Source: Piliocolobus tephrosceles
Taxonomy: Eukaryota > Chordata > Mammalia > Primates > Cercopithecidae
Direction: 5' to 3'
Assembly: GCF_002776525.5 (NCBI RefSeq)
Contig: NC_045438.1
Coordinates: 151,885,947-151,949,946, forward strand
Length of the DNA stretch: 64,000 nucleotides
Both the position numbers and the translations under genes were made by a program. Positions 9,975-19,918 of the stretch are shown one piece after another (within the stretch, counting starts at the first letter, position 1; every line of letters starts with the position of its first letter). Under the pieces are notes generated by a model. That model did no database searches. It worked only from the letters and a program-made list of their open reading frames with translations, and was not told the origin of the DNA.

Positions 9975-10165
9975 TTATTCTTTTAATTTTTTGTTTTAAC
10001 TTTTTTATATTTATAGGCAATAAGTATGTATATTTATGGGGTACAGTGTGATGTTTTTATAATGCATACATTATAGAAAGATTCAGTCAAGCTAGTTAAT
10101 ATATTCATCACTTCACCAGTTTATCATTTTTTGTGTGTGTAAGAACATTAAAAATCTGTGTTAGC
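9975..10165 (-). mobile_element. L1 3'-UTR fragment (L1PB/L1MA type)
   Basis: TATTTATGGGGTACAGTGTGA and CAAGCTAGTTAATATATTCA match the 3' UTR of primate-mammalian L1 in reverse. Heavily 5'-truncated. Confidence 0.75.
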
Positions 10166-10409
10166 AATTTACTTCATTCTTAATGGCAAACTCAGTTTCT
10201 TTTTTTTTTTTTTTTTTAAATTCCAGACTGCTGGCTTCTCCTTCCAGCACAGTTTAGAACTCATCTGCCTTTCTTTGCTGTCCCTGGCCAGAAGTGTGTG
10301 CACTCCTGGTCTCCTAATAAAACTTTAGCCTATGCTAGGAGCCATGGATTTGGCAGCACTGCATTGACCATTTAGAAATATGCTTCTCCTTACATCAAGA
10401 ATAGTTTTA
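10166..10409. other. Unclassified, with poly(T) run
   Basis: A T17 run at 10201-10217 follows CTCAGTTTC. No Alu or L1 is attached. It could be the poly(A) of a minus-strand retrocopy, but I found no matching target duplication on the far side. Confidence 0.4.
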
Positions 10410-10704
10410 GGCCGGCACGGTGGCTCATGCCTGTAATCCCAGCACTTTGGGAGGCCGAGGCGGGTGGATCACCTGAGGTCAGGAGTTCGAGACCAACCTG
10501 ACCAACATGGTGTAACCCCGTCTCTACTGAAAATACAAAAAAAATAGCCAAGCGTGGTGTCATGTGCCTGTAAGCCCAGCTACCCTGGAGGCAGAGGCAG
10601 GAGAATCACCAGAATCTGGGAGGCGGAGGCTGCAGTGAGCCAAGATCGCGCCACTGCACTCCAACCTGGGGGACAGAGCAAGACTCTGTCTCAGAAAAAA
10701 AAAA
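10410..10704 (+). mobile_element. AluS element
   Basis: GGCCGGCACGGTGGCTCATG start, GATCACCTGAGGTCAGGAG, GGAGGCGGAGGCTGCAGTG, short A tail. Possible target duplication AATAGTTTT/AATAGATTT. Confidence 0.93.
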
Positions 10705-10753
10705 GGAAATAGATTTATGCTGCTTGTTGAGGACCAGCAGTATTCTCAACCAT

Positions 10754-10767
10754 GTGAGGAATTCTTT
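10754..10767. repeat. Target-site duplication of the L1PA insertion
   Basis: GTGAGGAATTCTTT here and GTGAGGCATTCTTT at 13102-13115 differ at one base and bracket the L1. This gives both L1 ends and shows one intact insertion event. Confidence 0.92.
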
Positions 10768-10989
10768 TATTATTATTATTATTATTATTATACTTTAAGT
10801 TTTAGGGTACATGTGTACAACGTGCAGGTTTGTTACATATGTATGCATATGCCATGTTGGTGTGCTGCACCCTTAACTCGTTATTTACATTAGGTATATC
10901 TCCTAATGCTATCCCTCCCGCCTCCCCCCACCCCAAAACAGGCCCTGGTGTGTGATGTTCCCCTTCCTGTGTCCAAGTGTTCTCATTGT

Positions 10990-13101
10990 TCAATTCCCAC
11001 CTATGAGTGGGAACATGTGGTGTTTGGTTTTTTGTCCTTGTGATAGTTTGCTGAGAATGAAGGTTTCCAGCTTCATCCACGTCCCTACAAAGGACATGAA
11101 CTCATCCTTTCTTATGGCTGCATAGTATTCCATGGTGTATATGTGCCACATTTTCTTAATCCAGTCTATGCTTGTTGGACATTTGGGTTGGTTCCAAGTC
11201 TTTGCTATTGTGACTAGTGTCGCAATAAACATACGTGTGCATGTGTCTTTATAGCAGCATGATTTATAATCCTTTGGGTATATACCCAGTAATGGGATGG
11301 CTGGCTCAAATGGTATTTCTAGTTCTAGATCCTTGAGGAATCACCACACTCTCTTCCACAATGGTTGAACTAGTTTACAGTCCCACCAACAGTGTAAAAG
11401 TGTTCCTATTTCTCCATATCCTCTCCAGGACCTGTTGTTTCCTGACTTTTTAATGATTGCCATTCTAACTGGTGTGAGATGGTATCCATTGTGGTTTTGA
11501 TTTGCATTTCTCTGATGGCCAGTGATTATGCACATTTTTTCATGTGCCTGTTGGCTGCATAAATGTCTTCTTTTGAGAAGTGTCTGTTCATATCCTTCAC
11601 CCTTTTTGATGGGGTTGTTTTTTTCTTGTAAATTTGTTTGAGTTCTTTGCAGATTCTAGATATTAGCTCTTGGTCAGATGAATAGATTGCAAAAATTGTC
11701 TCCCATTCTGTAGGTTGCCTGTTCACTCTGATGGTAGTTTCTTTTGCTGTGCAGAAGCTCGTTAGTTTAATTAGATCCCATTTGTCAATTTTGGCTTTTG
11801 TTGCCATTGCTTTTGGTGTTTTAGATATGAAGTCCTTGCCCATGCCTATGTCCTGAATGGTAGCCTAGGTTTTCTTCTAGGGTTTTTATGGTTCTAGGTC
11901 TAACATTTAAGTCTTTAATCCATCTTGAATTAATTTTTGTGTAAGGTTTAAGGNNNNNNNNNNNNNNNNNNNNNNNNNNNNNNNNNNNNNNNNNNNNNNN
12001 NNNNNNNNNNNNNNNNNNNNNNNNNNNNNNNNNNNNNNNNNNNNNNNNNNNNNCATTTGTCAATTTTGGCTTTTGTTGCCATTGCTTTTGGTGTTTTAGA
12101 TATGAAGTCCTTGCCCATGCCTATGTCCTGAATGGTAGCCTAGGTTTTCTTCTAGGGTTTTTATGGTTCTAGGTCTAACATTTAAGTCTTTAATCCATCT
12201 TGAATTAATTTTTGTGTAAGGTGTAAAGAAGAGATCCAGTTTCAGCTTTCTACATATGGCTAGCCAGTTTTCCCAGCACCATTTATTAAATAGGGAATCC
12301 TTTCCCCATTTCTTGTTTTTGTCAGGTTTGTCAAAGATCAGATGGTTGTAGATGTGTGGTGTTATTTCTGAGGGCTCTGTTCTGTTCCATTCGTCTATAT
12401 CTCTGTTTTGGTAACAGTACCATGCTCTTTTGGTTACTGTAGACTTGTAGTGTAGTTTGAAGTCAGGTAGTTTCATGCCTCCAGCTTTTGGCTTAGGATT
12501 GACTTGGCAACGCGGGCTCGTTTTTGGTTCCACATGAACTTTAGTTTTTTCCAATTCTGTGAAGGAAGTCATTGGCAGCTTGATGGGGATGGCATTGAAT
12601 CTATAAATTACCTTGGGCAGTATGGCCATTTTCACGATATTGATTCTTCCTATCCATGAGCATGGAATGTTCTTCCATTTGTTTGTGTCCTCTTTTATTT
12701 CATTGAGCAGTGGTTTGTAGTTCTCCTTGAAGAAGTCCTTCACATCCCTTGTAAGTTGGATTCCTAGGTATTTTATTCTCTTTGAAGCAATTGTGAATGG
12801 GAGTTCACTTATGATTTGGCTCTCTGTTTGTCTGTTATTGGTGTATAAGAATGCTTGTGATTTTTGCACATTGATTTTATATCCTGAGACTTTGCTGAAG
12901 TTGCTTATCAGCTTAAGGAAGTTTTGGGCTGAGACGATGGGGTTTTCTAAATATACAATCATGTCATCTGCAAACAGGGACAATTTGACTTCCTCTTTTC
13001 CTAATTGAATATCCTTTATTTCTTTCTCCTGCCTGATTGCCCTGGCCAGAACTTCCAACACTATGTTGAATAGGGGTGGTGAGAGAGGGCACCCCTGTCA
13101 G
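10990..13101 (-). pseudogene. L1 ORF2 relic (reverse transcriptase and C-terminal domain)
   Basis: ORF2p is the endonuclease/reverse transcriptase of LINE-1. The endonuclease domain is lost by 5' truncation. What remains begins inside the reverse transcriptase, where the catalytic FADDMIVYL motif is visible (open frame 12096-13061), and runs through the C-terminal region to ...KLSQGQKTKHHMF...LIGGN, stop near 10990. Frameshifts break it. One is in the stretch after FTELEKT (about 12480-12540). Another follows TLEENLG, caused by a 2-base loss in GAATGGTAGCCTAGG compared with the usual GAATGGTATTGCCTAGG. Further open segments are 11526-11843, 11341-11535 and 10990-11232. It cannot encode a working protein. 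Confidence 0.93.
11954..12053. other. Assembly gap (100 N) between duplicated contig ends
   Basis: Exactly 100 N inside the L1. Bases 11779-11953 are repeated at 12054-12228 with about two differences, both in the last eight bases of the left contig. The contigs most likely overlap and were not merged. Confidence 0.97.
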
Positions 13102-13115
13102 GTGAGGCATTCTTT

Positions 13116-14190
13116 GAATATCTGAAGCAGCATTTTCCTGGATGGGCATTTCTGCCATAATTGTGGCCAGAAAAAGGTGTGGTCCACACATGCCTGACAG
13201 GGACAAAGGGCAAGGGTGAGCATGTACCTACGTCTTATACCCCAGAGATTCTTGCGACTGACGAAGTTCCCTTACAAAGCCCAAAGGAATTCTCCTCCTT
13301 GCACCGGAGGTGTTTATAACCTCTAATTTGCTCGCCATCCTTCCAGTAGAAGGAGTAGGAGCTTAAGCCCCTGGGAGACTGCGGCAGAGCCAGAGCGGGC
13401 TGGTGACCCAGAGCAGTGGCACTCCCCTCTGAGTGCATGAGGCAGATGGAGCAGGTGGGGCACCCTGCGCCCTGCAGGTGAGTGCACAGCCAGCGAAACA
13501 CCCAGTCAGGGAGCAGGAAGGCTGTCCCTGTGGCAGTAGGTAAAGGAGAGAGTTGCTGAGATGAATATGTGGGTGGGTGCTTCAGCTTGTTTCAACAGCT
13601 CCTGTGCCCGATTTTATAATAAATGTTGAGCTTCTTTGTGTTCTGTGCCTGTTGGTGGAAGCCATGGCCCTTGATGAAGATTTCTTCTTATACCGATCTT
13701 GCCTTTGGAAAGGGCCCCCCTTTGATAAATGCTGCTGTAGTATTTGATGCAGCCTCCATGAGGTGCTTTGGGTGGGAAGTGGATTCTGACCTCATTTCCC
13801 AGAGGAATTTAAAGTGGAGGGGAAGGACTAATTAGTCCCTCATTAAGGACTTACAATGAAGTACAGTATTTCTCCTGAAAGGATAATCTAAGTCACTGGA
13901 TAAAATGCCCAACGTACTTTTAACATAACATAGGAATCCAAAGTCATTTTTAAATAAAAGATTTTTGTAGTTGTGGAGAATGACTATGTTTTAATGGGAT
14001 CTTTACATATCAGCATTACAAAGGGCTCCCTTAAAATGTGATGATTTTAATGTTTTTGCTGGGGTTTCACCTGAGGTTCCAAATACATATTTCCCTATCA
14101 TATTTGCAGGCATCCAGCACCCGATTTTAGATGTGCAAATCAGCTCACTTTGTTTACCAGGCTTTGGCTAGGAGAGAAAAGGAGGTCTGA
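13116..14190. other. Unclassified interval with a GC-richer part
   Basis: Bases 13235-13500 are GC- and CpG-richer (GCGACTGACG, CTGCGGCAGAGCCAGAGCGG). They carry an 88-codon minus-strand open frame (13235-13501) that I do not recognise. Another minus-strand frame starts at ATG 13338-13336 and is stopped by TAG at 13230-13228. No splice or promoter evidence. Confidence 0.4.
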
Positions 14191-14493
14191 GGCTGGGCAT
14201 GGTGGCCACACCTGTTATCCAGCACTTTGGGAGGCCAAGATGAGAGGATTGCTTGAGGCCAGGGGTTCAGGATCAGCCTTGGCAAGATAGAGACCTTGTC
14301 TTTACAAAAAATAAGTAAAAATTAGCCAAGCATGGAGGTGTGCACCTGTAGTCCCGGCTCCTCTGGAGGCTGAGGCAGGAGGATTGCTTGAGCCCAGGAG
14401 TTAGAGGCTGCAGTGAGCTATGATTGTGCCATTGCACAGCCTGGGTGACAGAGTGAGATTCAGTCTCTAAAAAAATGAAAAACAACAAAAAAG
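14191..14493 (+). mobile_element. AluJ element
   Basis: AGGCTGGGCATGGTGGCC start, GAGGATTGCTTGAGGCCAG, GCTGCAGTGAGCTATGATTG. Old, with small deletions. Confidence 0.9.
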
Positions 14494-15725
14494 AGGGCTC
14501 CAAAAGCTTCGCTGATGAAGAAGGAAAGTCTCTCACTCCTTTTTAACACTGCCTGGCTGGGTTCCAGCTCACTAGCTTAAAACGAGAAGGCACCACCAGT
14601 GTGATTAAAATAAGGCCCTACTTAATTAAAACAGTGTGAGAATTTAATAAGAGGCATAAGACTTCACTGATAGTCACCAAAAAATCTCAAAAAGGTGACT
14701 TAACAGGCACTAATAGCATATTTTGCTTGTTTTACTTTGTGTCAACATTCCGTTTTCCAGAGAACTTTGTAACAGGTGAAAGCCTCTCATTCCTTTGTAA
14801 CAGGTGAAAGCCTCTCATTCCTCCCTTTCTCCTCACTGCCTGCCTTTCAGCCATGTCCTTGCTTTTTGGAGTTAACCAGTAAGAAAGAGACCATAATGGA
14901 GAAAGAACACACTGACCGTGTTTCACAGACTGTTGCCCTGGTCTCCACTACTTGTGTTAAAGAAGGTGGATTAGTTCCCCTCCAGATTAATTTCAGCGTC
15001 AGCGGTGGTGTTTTCCTGCCACTTCTTAACATCTGAACAATACCACATTCTGTCCATTTTATTGTTCCCTCTTCTCATACCCTGTATTTGCCAATTCTAT
15101 ACTTATGCCCAAACAGATCTATAGGTATATGTAGGGGGATGATGAAGAACTGGCCAATTCATAGCTCACCTTTTGAGCCAGTACTGAAGATTTAGGAGTC
15201 TTAAGCTCTGACCTTAGTCTTTTGGAGAGGAAAGAATCATTTTCCTTTAAGCCTAAGTCTGGCAAAATTTAATTACAAAGTTTTTCGATTTTGCTATTTT
15301 AAAATAAAAGCTAAGTCTTCCCCCCATCTATTTCAGCCCTCTCTTCCTCTGCTTCTAATAGTGAAGGAAATAAAGAAGTCTCTCAATTTCACAAGCTTGA
15401 GGTACTTACATTTGTATGTGATTTCCTGTTCTAAGTGGGTGGTTTTGGCCCCTGGCACTTCATGTACACTAGGGCATTTTTGTATACTTTTGGTACCCAC
15501 CTTAAGAATTGAATGACTAGGTCATGGGGAGTCTTTAAATTATTAACCCTTAGTCCAATCTAAGTCATTAGTTAATGCCATGTTTGAAGATGGTAAAGTA
15601 ACCATCATCTTAGGAAATAACTCTTGTTTGTTATGCTTAGTGCTGAACAAAGTATAAACTCACCAATGTGAGAGAGAGGGACAGGATGCTTATTTCTTTA
15701 TGGATATTTAGAATTCGAGCCTATA
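14494..15725. other. Unclassified repeat-poor interval
   Basis: Apart from the tandem duplication at 14766 I see no repeat family. The 86-codon plus frame at 14776-15036 partly consists of that duplication and is not convincing. Confidence 0.45.
14766..14821. repeat. Perfect 28-bp tandem duplication
   Basis: The unit at 14766-14793 (TTTGTAACAGGTGAAAG... to CTCATTCC) is repeated exactly at 14794-14821. It is unrelated in sequence to the 28-bp duplication at 513, though the same length. Confidence 0.95.
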
Positions 15726-16024
15726 GGCCGGGCACGGTGGCTCACACCTGTAATCCCAGCACTTTGGGAGGCCGAGGCAGGCGGATCACGAGGTCAAGAC
15801 ATCCAGACCATCCTGACCAACATGGTGAAACCTCGTCTCTACTAAAAGTACAAAAATTAGGTGGGGGTGATGTTGCGTACCTATAGTCCCAGATACTTGG
15901 GAGGCTGAGGCAGGAGAATCACTTGAACCCAGGAGGTGGAGGCTGCAGCGAGCCAGGATTGTGCCACAGAACTCCAGCCTGGTGACAGAGTGAGACTCCG
16001 TCTCAAAAAATTTTTTTAAAAAAG
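15726..16024 (+). mobile_element. AluSc-like element
   Basis: GGCCGGGCACGGTGGCTCAC start, GATCACGAGGTCAAGACATC, CCATCCTGACCAACATGG. A/T-rich tail. Confidence 0.93.
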
Positions 16025-16338
16025 GAATATCAGCCTGTAAAGTAGAAACACCAACTTTAGCACAAATAGATCTCTCTCTTGATTCTAAAATGGTTTATCA
16101 GTTTTTAAAAATGGTGGGGTGCACTGCTGGTGAGAGTGTAGGTTGATATAGTCATTTTGGAAAAGAATTTGGCACTATTGTGTAACAGCAAATATTCATA
16201 GACCCATTCCTAGGCAATAACCCAGGGAAACTTATGCGGATGGATATTGTTCCTAATGGACACAGCATTGTTTCCAATAGAAAAAAAAAAAGGAAGCTGA
16301 AAGCACTTTAAAGGTCATCAATAAACATATATGTATAT

Positions 16339-16597
16339 TAGTCTAATATATAATAATTAGACTAATATGTATATTAATTAGATTAATATATATTAGTTTC
16401 TATCCCTGGAGACTAATATATGTTAGTCTAATATATAATAATTAAACTAATATGTATAATAATTTGACTAGTATGTATATTAGCTTCTATCTCCATAGAC
16501 ATATATTAGTCTAATATGTAATAGACTAATATGTGTAATAATTGCAGTAATATATGTATTAGCTTCTATCTCTCCAGACTAATACATATATTAGTCT
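16339..16597. repeat. AT-rich minisatellite, about 3.1 units of 83-85 bp, palindromic
   Basis: Units of 85, 83 and 85 bp start with TAGTCTAATAT at 16339, 16424 and 16507; a fourth begins at 16592. Each ends in a TTAGYTTCTATC-type segment. Within unit 1, TAGTCTAAT and ATTAGACTA form a 9-bp palindrome around 8 bases; unit 3 keeps a shorter one. The array lies inside the L1M and can form hairpins. Confidence 0.85.
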
Positions 16598-16604
16598 ATT
16601 GAGA

Positions 16605-16665
16605 ACCTTTTTATATATATATCCACACACACATACACACGTACATACATACATATATATAATTT
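16605..16665. repeat. TA/CA-rich simple repeat
   Basis: (TA)n passes into CACACACATACACACG and then (CATA)n and T8. It directly follows the minisatellite. Confidence 0.85.
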
Positions 16666-17267
16666 TTTTTCTTCACAGAATGGAATATTATACAGCAGTG
16701 AATGTGAAGGAACTATGGTAACTACCTGCAACAACATGGCTAAATCTTAGAAACAATATTGTGTGAAAAAAACTAGTCACAGAAGACTATATACAGTACG
16801 ATAGTATTATAAAGTTTAAAATCAAGCACAATTAAACCATGTATTTTAGAGAGTGATAGATAGAAAATTTAAGATAGTGGTTACCCCTGGAGAGAAGGCA
16901 GGAGGATGGCTTAGGGAAATAGCAAACAGGTAGATGCATCAAAATACCCCTAAATGTCTAGTTCTCACATAGGGTGGTTGTTGTGTGGGTGTTCATTTTA
17001 TTATTATGCTTCACAGGTTATGTACATGTTAATGCTTTCTTTTGTAGGTTACAAACATTGCATAATAGAAATATTTTTAAAGTGATAGCACAAGTCAGAA
17101 TTATTGCTTGTTTTTTCCATCTCTATTTCCTAACAGTCTCTTTTCGTAGTCCCCAGGGAGGGGACTTGAGATCACACAGGAGTAATTAGAAGGTCTGCTT
17201 CTGACAGTGTCACTCCTTGAGTGGCGGAGGTTTTAGTGGGAGGCTGACAGTAACTACTGAGTCGAAC

Positions 17268-17921
17268 TGAGAGGTGAAACCAGCTGGACTTCCTGGGTCC
17301 AGTGGGGACTTGGAGAACTTTTCTGTCTTCAAGAGGATTGTAAAATGCACCAATCAGTTCTCTGCAGCTAGCAAGAGGTTTGTAAAATGCACCAATCAGT
17401 GCTCTGTAAAAATGCACCAGTCAGTGCTCTGTAGCTAGCAAGAGGTTTGTAAATGCACCAATCAGTGCTCTGTAAAAATGCACCAATCAGTGCTCTGTAG
17501 CTAGCAAGAGATTTGTAAAATGTACCAATCAGCACTCTGTAAAATGGACCAATCCAGTGCTCTGTAAAGTGGATCAATCAGTGCTCAGCAAAATGGACCA
17601 TTCAGCAGGATTGTAGAAGTAACCAATCATGGGGAGGATTAAGAAAAGGGCATTCTGATAGGACAGAAACTGGGAGGGGGACAAATAAGGGAATAAAAGC
17701 TGCCCCTTCCCCCTCCAGTAGCCACCAGCGGCAACCTGCTCAGTTTCTCTTCCAGCTGTGGAAGCTTTGTTCTTTAGCTTTTCACAGTAAATTTTGCTGC
17801 TGCTCACTCTTTGAGTCCATGCCATCTTTCAGAGCTGTAACACTTATGGAGAAGGTCCGCAGCTCCATTCTTGAAGTCAGCGAGACCAGGAACCCACCGG
17901 AAGGAACCAACTCCAGACACA
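17268..17921 (+). mobile_element. Solo LTR, ERV9/LTR12-like (class I ERV)
   Basis: About 654 bp from TGAGAGGTGAAACC to CCAGACACA, with near-matching 4-bp flanks GAAC/GAAT. The U3 has about ten tandem CCAATCAG-type modules (17350-17630) with a higher-order unit near 67 bp. TATA-like AATAAAAGC lies at about 17693. An AGTAAA in the usual AATAAA position and the CTGCTGCTCACTCTTTGAGTC segment follow. No viral internal sequence is attached on either side, so the provirus was lost by LTR-LTR recombination. The exact family is uncertain. Confidence 0.82.
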
Positions 17922-18790
17922 GAATCAGCTAGGAGATGTGGGAGCTTTCTGTATAGGGCTTCCTACCATAAAGCCTAGAAAATCTTGGGGCATGGAGGAA
18001 AGAAAATCCATCAAATAAAGGTTTGGTGACCTCTTGGAAAACTCATATTCATTGTCCCAACAGTGACTAATACTTCTGACTGTGGGCCTGGGTGGGATAT
18101 TATGAGAAACCTGTTCGTTTGCTGCCCACCCTTCTCTTCTTAGCAGCACGTGGCCTTCTGAAGTGAGGCAGAAGTCCCGCATGTGCGTGATGATGTAATA
18201 TGTTAAGCAGCCAGGCACACTGTCACGGGCTCAAAGGTTCAGTCTTGAAAAATTAAAGGCGGGTATGTGAGAAATAAGCCCATGTGGGAATAAGAATGAC
18301 AGTGGATGTGGAAAATGTAAGTTGGGACTGATGTTCTGCTGTTTTGAGTACTGAAATTCTCTGCTGCTGGGATTCATCACTGAAGTGCTGGCCAGTACTG
18401 GGTGGGGTGGGCAGAGTTCTCTCGGGAATCGTGGCTTATTCTGCAACAGCTGAGCAGAATAATGAGTGACAGGCTGGTGGTGGGGAGTTGAGTCTTACTC
18501 CGGATTTCCATTAAATGAGTGCATGGAATCAATACCTAACTGAACATTTGTCTTTAGAACACCCAGGGGCCCCTGGGGAATTTGGTATTTTCAGACTAAT
18601 TCTCAGACAGGAAAATGTGCAGCATGACTATTTTTTAAAATAGTTTCAACATCTTTTATGTAATGCTGATGCATCTGGAAGTGAAAACGCTAAGAGTTTC
18701 ATTTCACTAAAAAATGAATTTTTTTTTGGCTTTAACCTTTAACTTGAAATCACAATTAGTGGCCTTTTTACCATAGTCAAAGTGTGTGTA
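17922..18790. other. Unclassified interval
   Basis: Moderate GC with no repeat family recognised. Two minus-strand frames (17925-18218, 18231-18446) show no recognisable domain. Confidence 0.45.
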
Positions 18791-18794
18791 ATCA

Positions 18795-19010
18795 CCCACA
18801 CATCAAACCAGTATTTACTGAGTGTATATTCTGTGCAAAGAACTGTGCAGGTTGTTATGAAAAATAAAAAGACCTCGTTGGATCCCCTAAGGAGCTCACA
18901 GTCTGGAAAGGGAGACAGATCATTACACAGCAGGAAAAATACAATATGTGTGGGAGCATGTCACAAAGGAAGTGACATCGAGCTGAATCTTAAAGGAAGA
19001 GCAATGCTTG
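18795..19010 (-). mobile_element. L2 3' fragment
   Basis: AGTATTTACTGAGTGTATATTC, AGGAGCTCACAGTCTGGAAAG and GACATCGAGCTGAATCTTAAA match the reverse of the L2 3' region. Confidence 0.7.
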
Positions 19011-19315
19011 AATGAGTGAGGACATCCCTGATTGAAGGACCAGTATAACGAATGAAAATTTTGCCTTATATTACTAAGATTCCATCAGATGTTATGACAT
19101 AAACATAAGCATCATGATAATGAAATTAATAGGGAATTTGAATAAAAATGATCGAATTAAGACTTTTTTGGCTTTGTCTATTCTACCGTCTCATTTTAAT
19201 TATGTTGCAAAGAACCATATACTTACAGTAAACTGGTCAGTAGCTGTGGCCAGGGAATAGAGTCATAATTCAATTTAAAAGGAGTTTAATATGCTCTTGG
19301 GAAATGAATAGGTTA

Positions 19316-19918
19316 CAGCTGGGCACAGTAGTTCACACCTGTAGCCCCAGCACTTTGGGAGGCTTAGGTGGGAAGACTGCTAAAGACCAGTAGTTTGAGT
19401 ACAGCCTGGGCAACACAGCAAGACCCTGTCTCTACTAAAAAATTTAAAAAATAGGCACAGTGGCTCACGCCTGTAATCCCAGCACTTTGGGAGGCCAAGG
19501 TGGGCGGATCACCTGAGGTCGGGAGTTTGAGACGAGCATGACCAACATGGAGAAACCCCATCTCTACTAAAAATACAAAATTAGCCGGGTGTGGTGGCAC
19601 ATGCTTGTAATCCCAGCTACTTGGGAGGCTGAGGCAGGAGAATCGCTTGAACCCGGGAGGCGGAGGTTACGGTGAGCAGAGATCGCACCATTGCACCCCA
19701 GCCTGGGCAACAAGAGTGAAACTAAACCTCAAAAAAAAAAAAAAATTAAAAATTAGACAGGCATGGTGGCATGTGCCTGTAGTCTCAGCTACTCAGGAGG
19801 CTGAGGTGGGAGGATCACTGAGCCTGAGAGGTTGAGGCTGAAGTGAGCTGTCATCACACCACTGCACTCCAACCTGGGAAATGGAATGAGAACTTGTCTC
19901 AACAAAAGAAAAAAAAAG
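19316..19918 (+). mobile_element. AluJ element split by a younger Alu
   Basis: The left monomer at 19316-19453 (GGGCACAGTAGTTCACACC) and the right monomer at 19746-19918 (GACAGGCATGGTGGCATG, GAGGTTGAGGCTGAAGTGAG) rejoin when 19454-19745 is removed. The insertion is in the A-rich linker. Confidence 0.9.
19454..19745 (+). mobile_element. AluS element nested in AluJ
   Basis: GGCACAGTGGCTCACGCC start, so the first few bases are lost; then GATCACCTGAGGTCGGGAG and A15 tail. The host linker AAATTTAAAAAATA before and AAATTAAAAATTA after fits a target duplication. Confidence 0.9.

Larger units (their letters stand above)
10768..13101 (-). mobile_element. L1PA-type LINE-1, 5'-truncated
   Basis: Reads on the minus strand. 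The 3' tail is (TTA)n at 10768-10790, preceded by the L1PA 3' UTR (TACTTTAAGTTTTAGGGTAC in plus reading). ORF2 extends to the truncation at about 13101. Its 14-bp target duplication is intact. The length shown is inflated by the 100-N gap and the repeated contig end. Sequence is close to L1PA but with several disabling changes. Confidence 0.95.
16110..17080 (+). mobile_element. L1M (old LINE-1) 3' part
   Basis: Plus-strand old L1: GGTGAGAGTGTAGGTTGATA, ATTTTGGAAAAGAATTTGGC and CATTCCTAGGCAATAACCCA. After the minisatellite it resumes with GAATGGAATATTATACAGCA and CAACAACATGGCTAAATCTT. The 3' UTR reads GGTGTTCATTTTATTATTATG. Tandem repeats (16339-16665) replace the segment that normally reads as GGATAAA...GTGGTATAT. 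Confidence 0.85.

Noticed and set aside
11779..12228. A genuine tandem duplication inside the L1
   Set aside because: The two copies border a 100-N gap, differ only at the contig edge and share a private deletion, so an unmerged contig overlap is more likely.
12096..13061. 321-codon minus-strand frame as a possible gene
   Set aside because: It is 5'-truncated, frameshifted L1 ORF2 with the FADD reverse-transcriptase motif, inside a bounded L1 insertion. Its last residues also run through a frameshift and the duplicated contig end.
10201..13560. A processed gene copy split by an Alu and an L1
   Set aside because: Not called as a feature: the poly(T) and minus frames are suggestive, but there is no recognised parent mRNA, no poly(A) signal near the tail and no target duplication.
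16339..16597. CRISPR-like repeat array
   Set aside because: Units are head-to-tail without unique spacers, AT-rich and set in a primate L1; it is a minisatellite.
17268..17921. A full ERV provirus
   Set aside because: No primer-binding site, gag, pol or env remnants follow or precede the LTR; it is a solo LTR.
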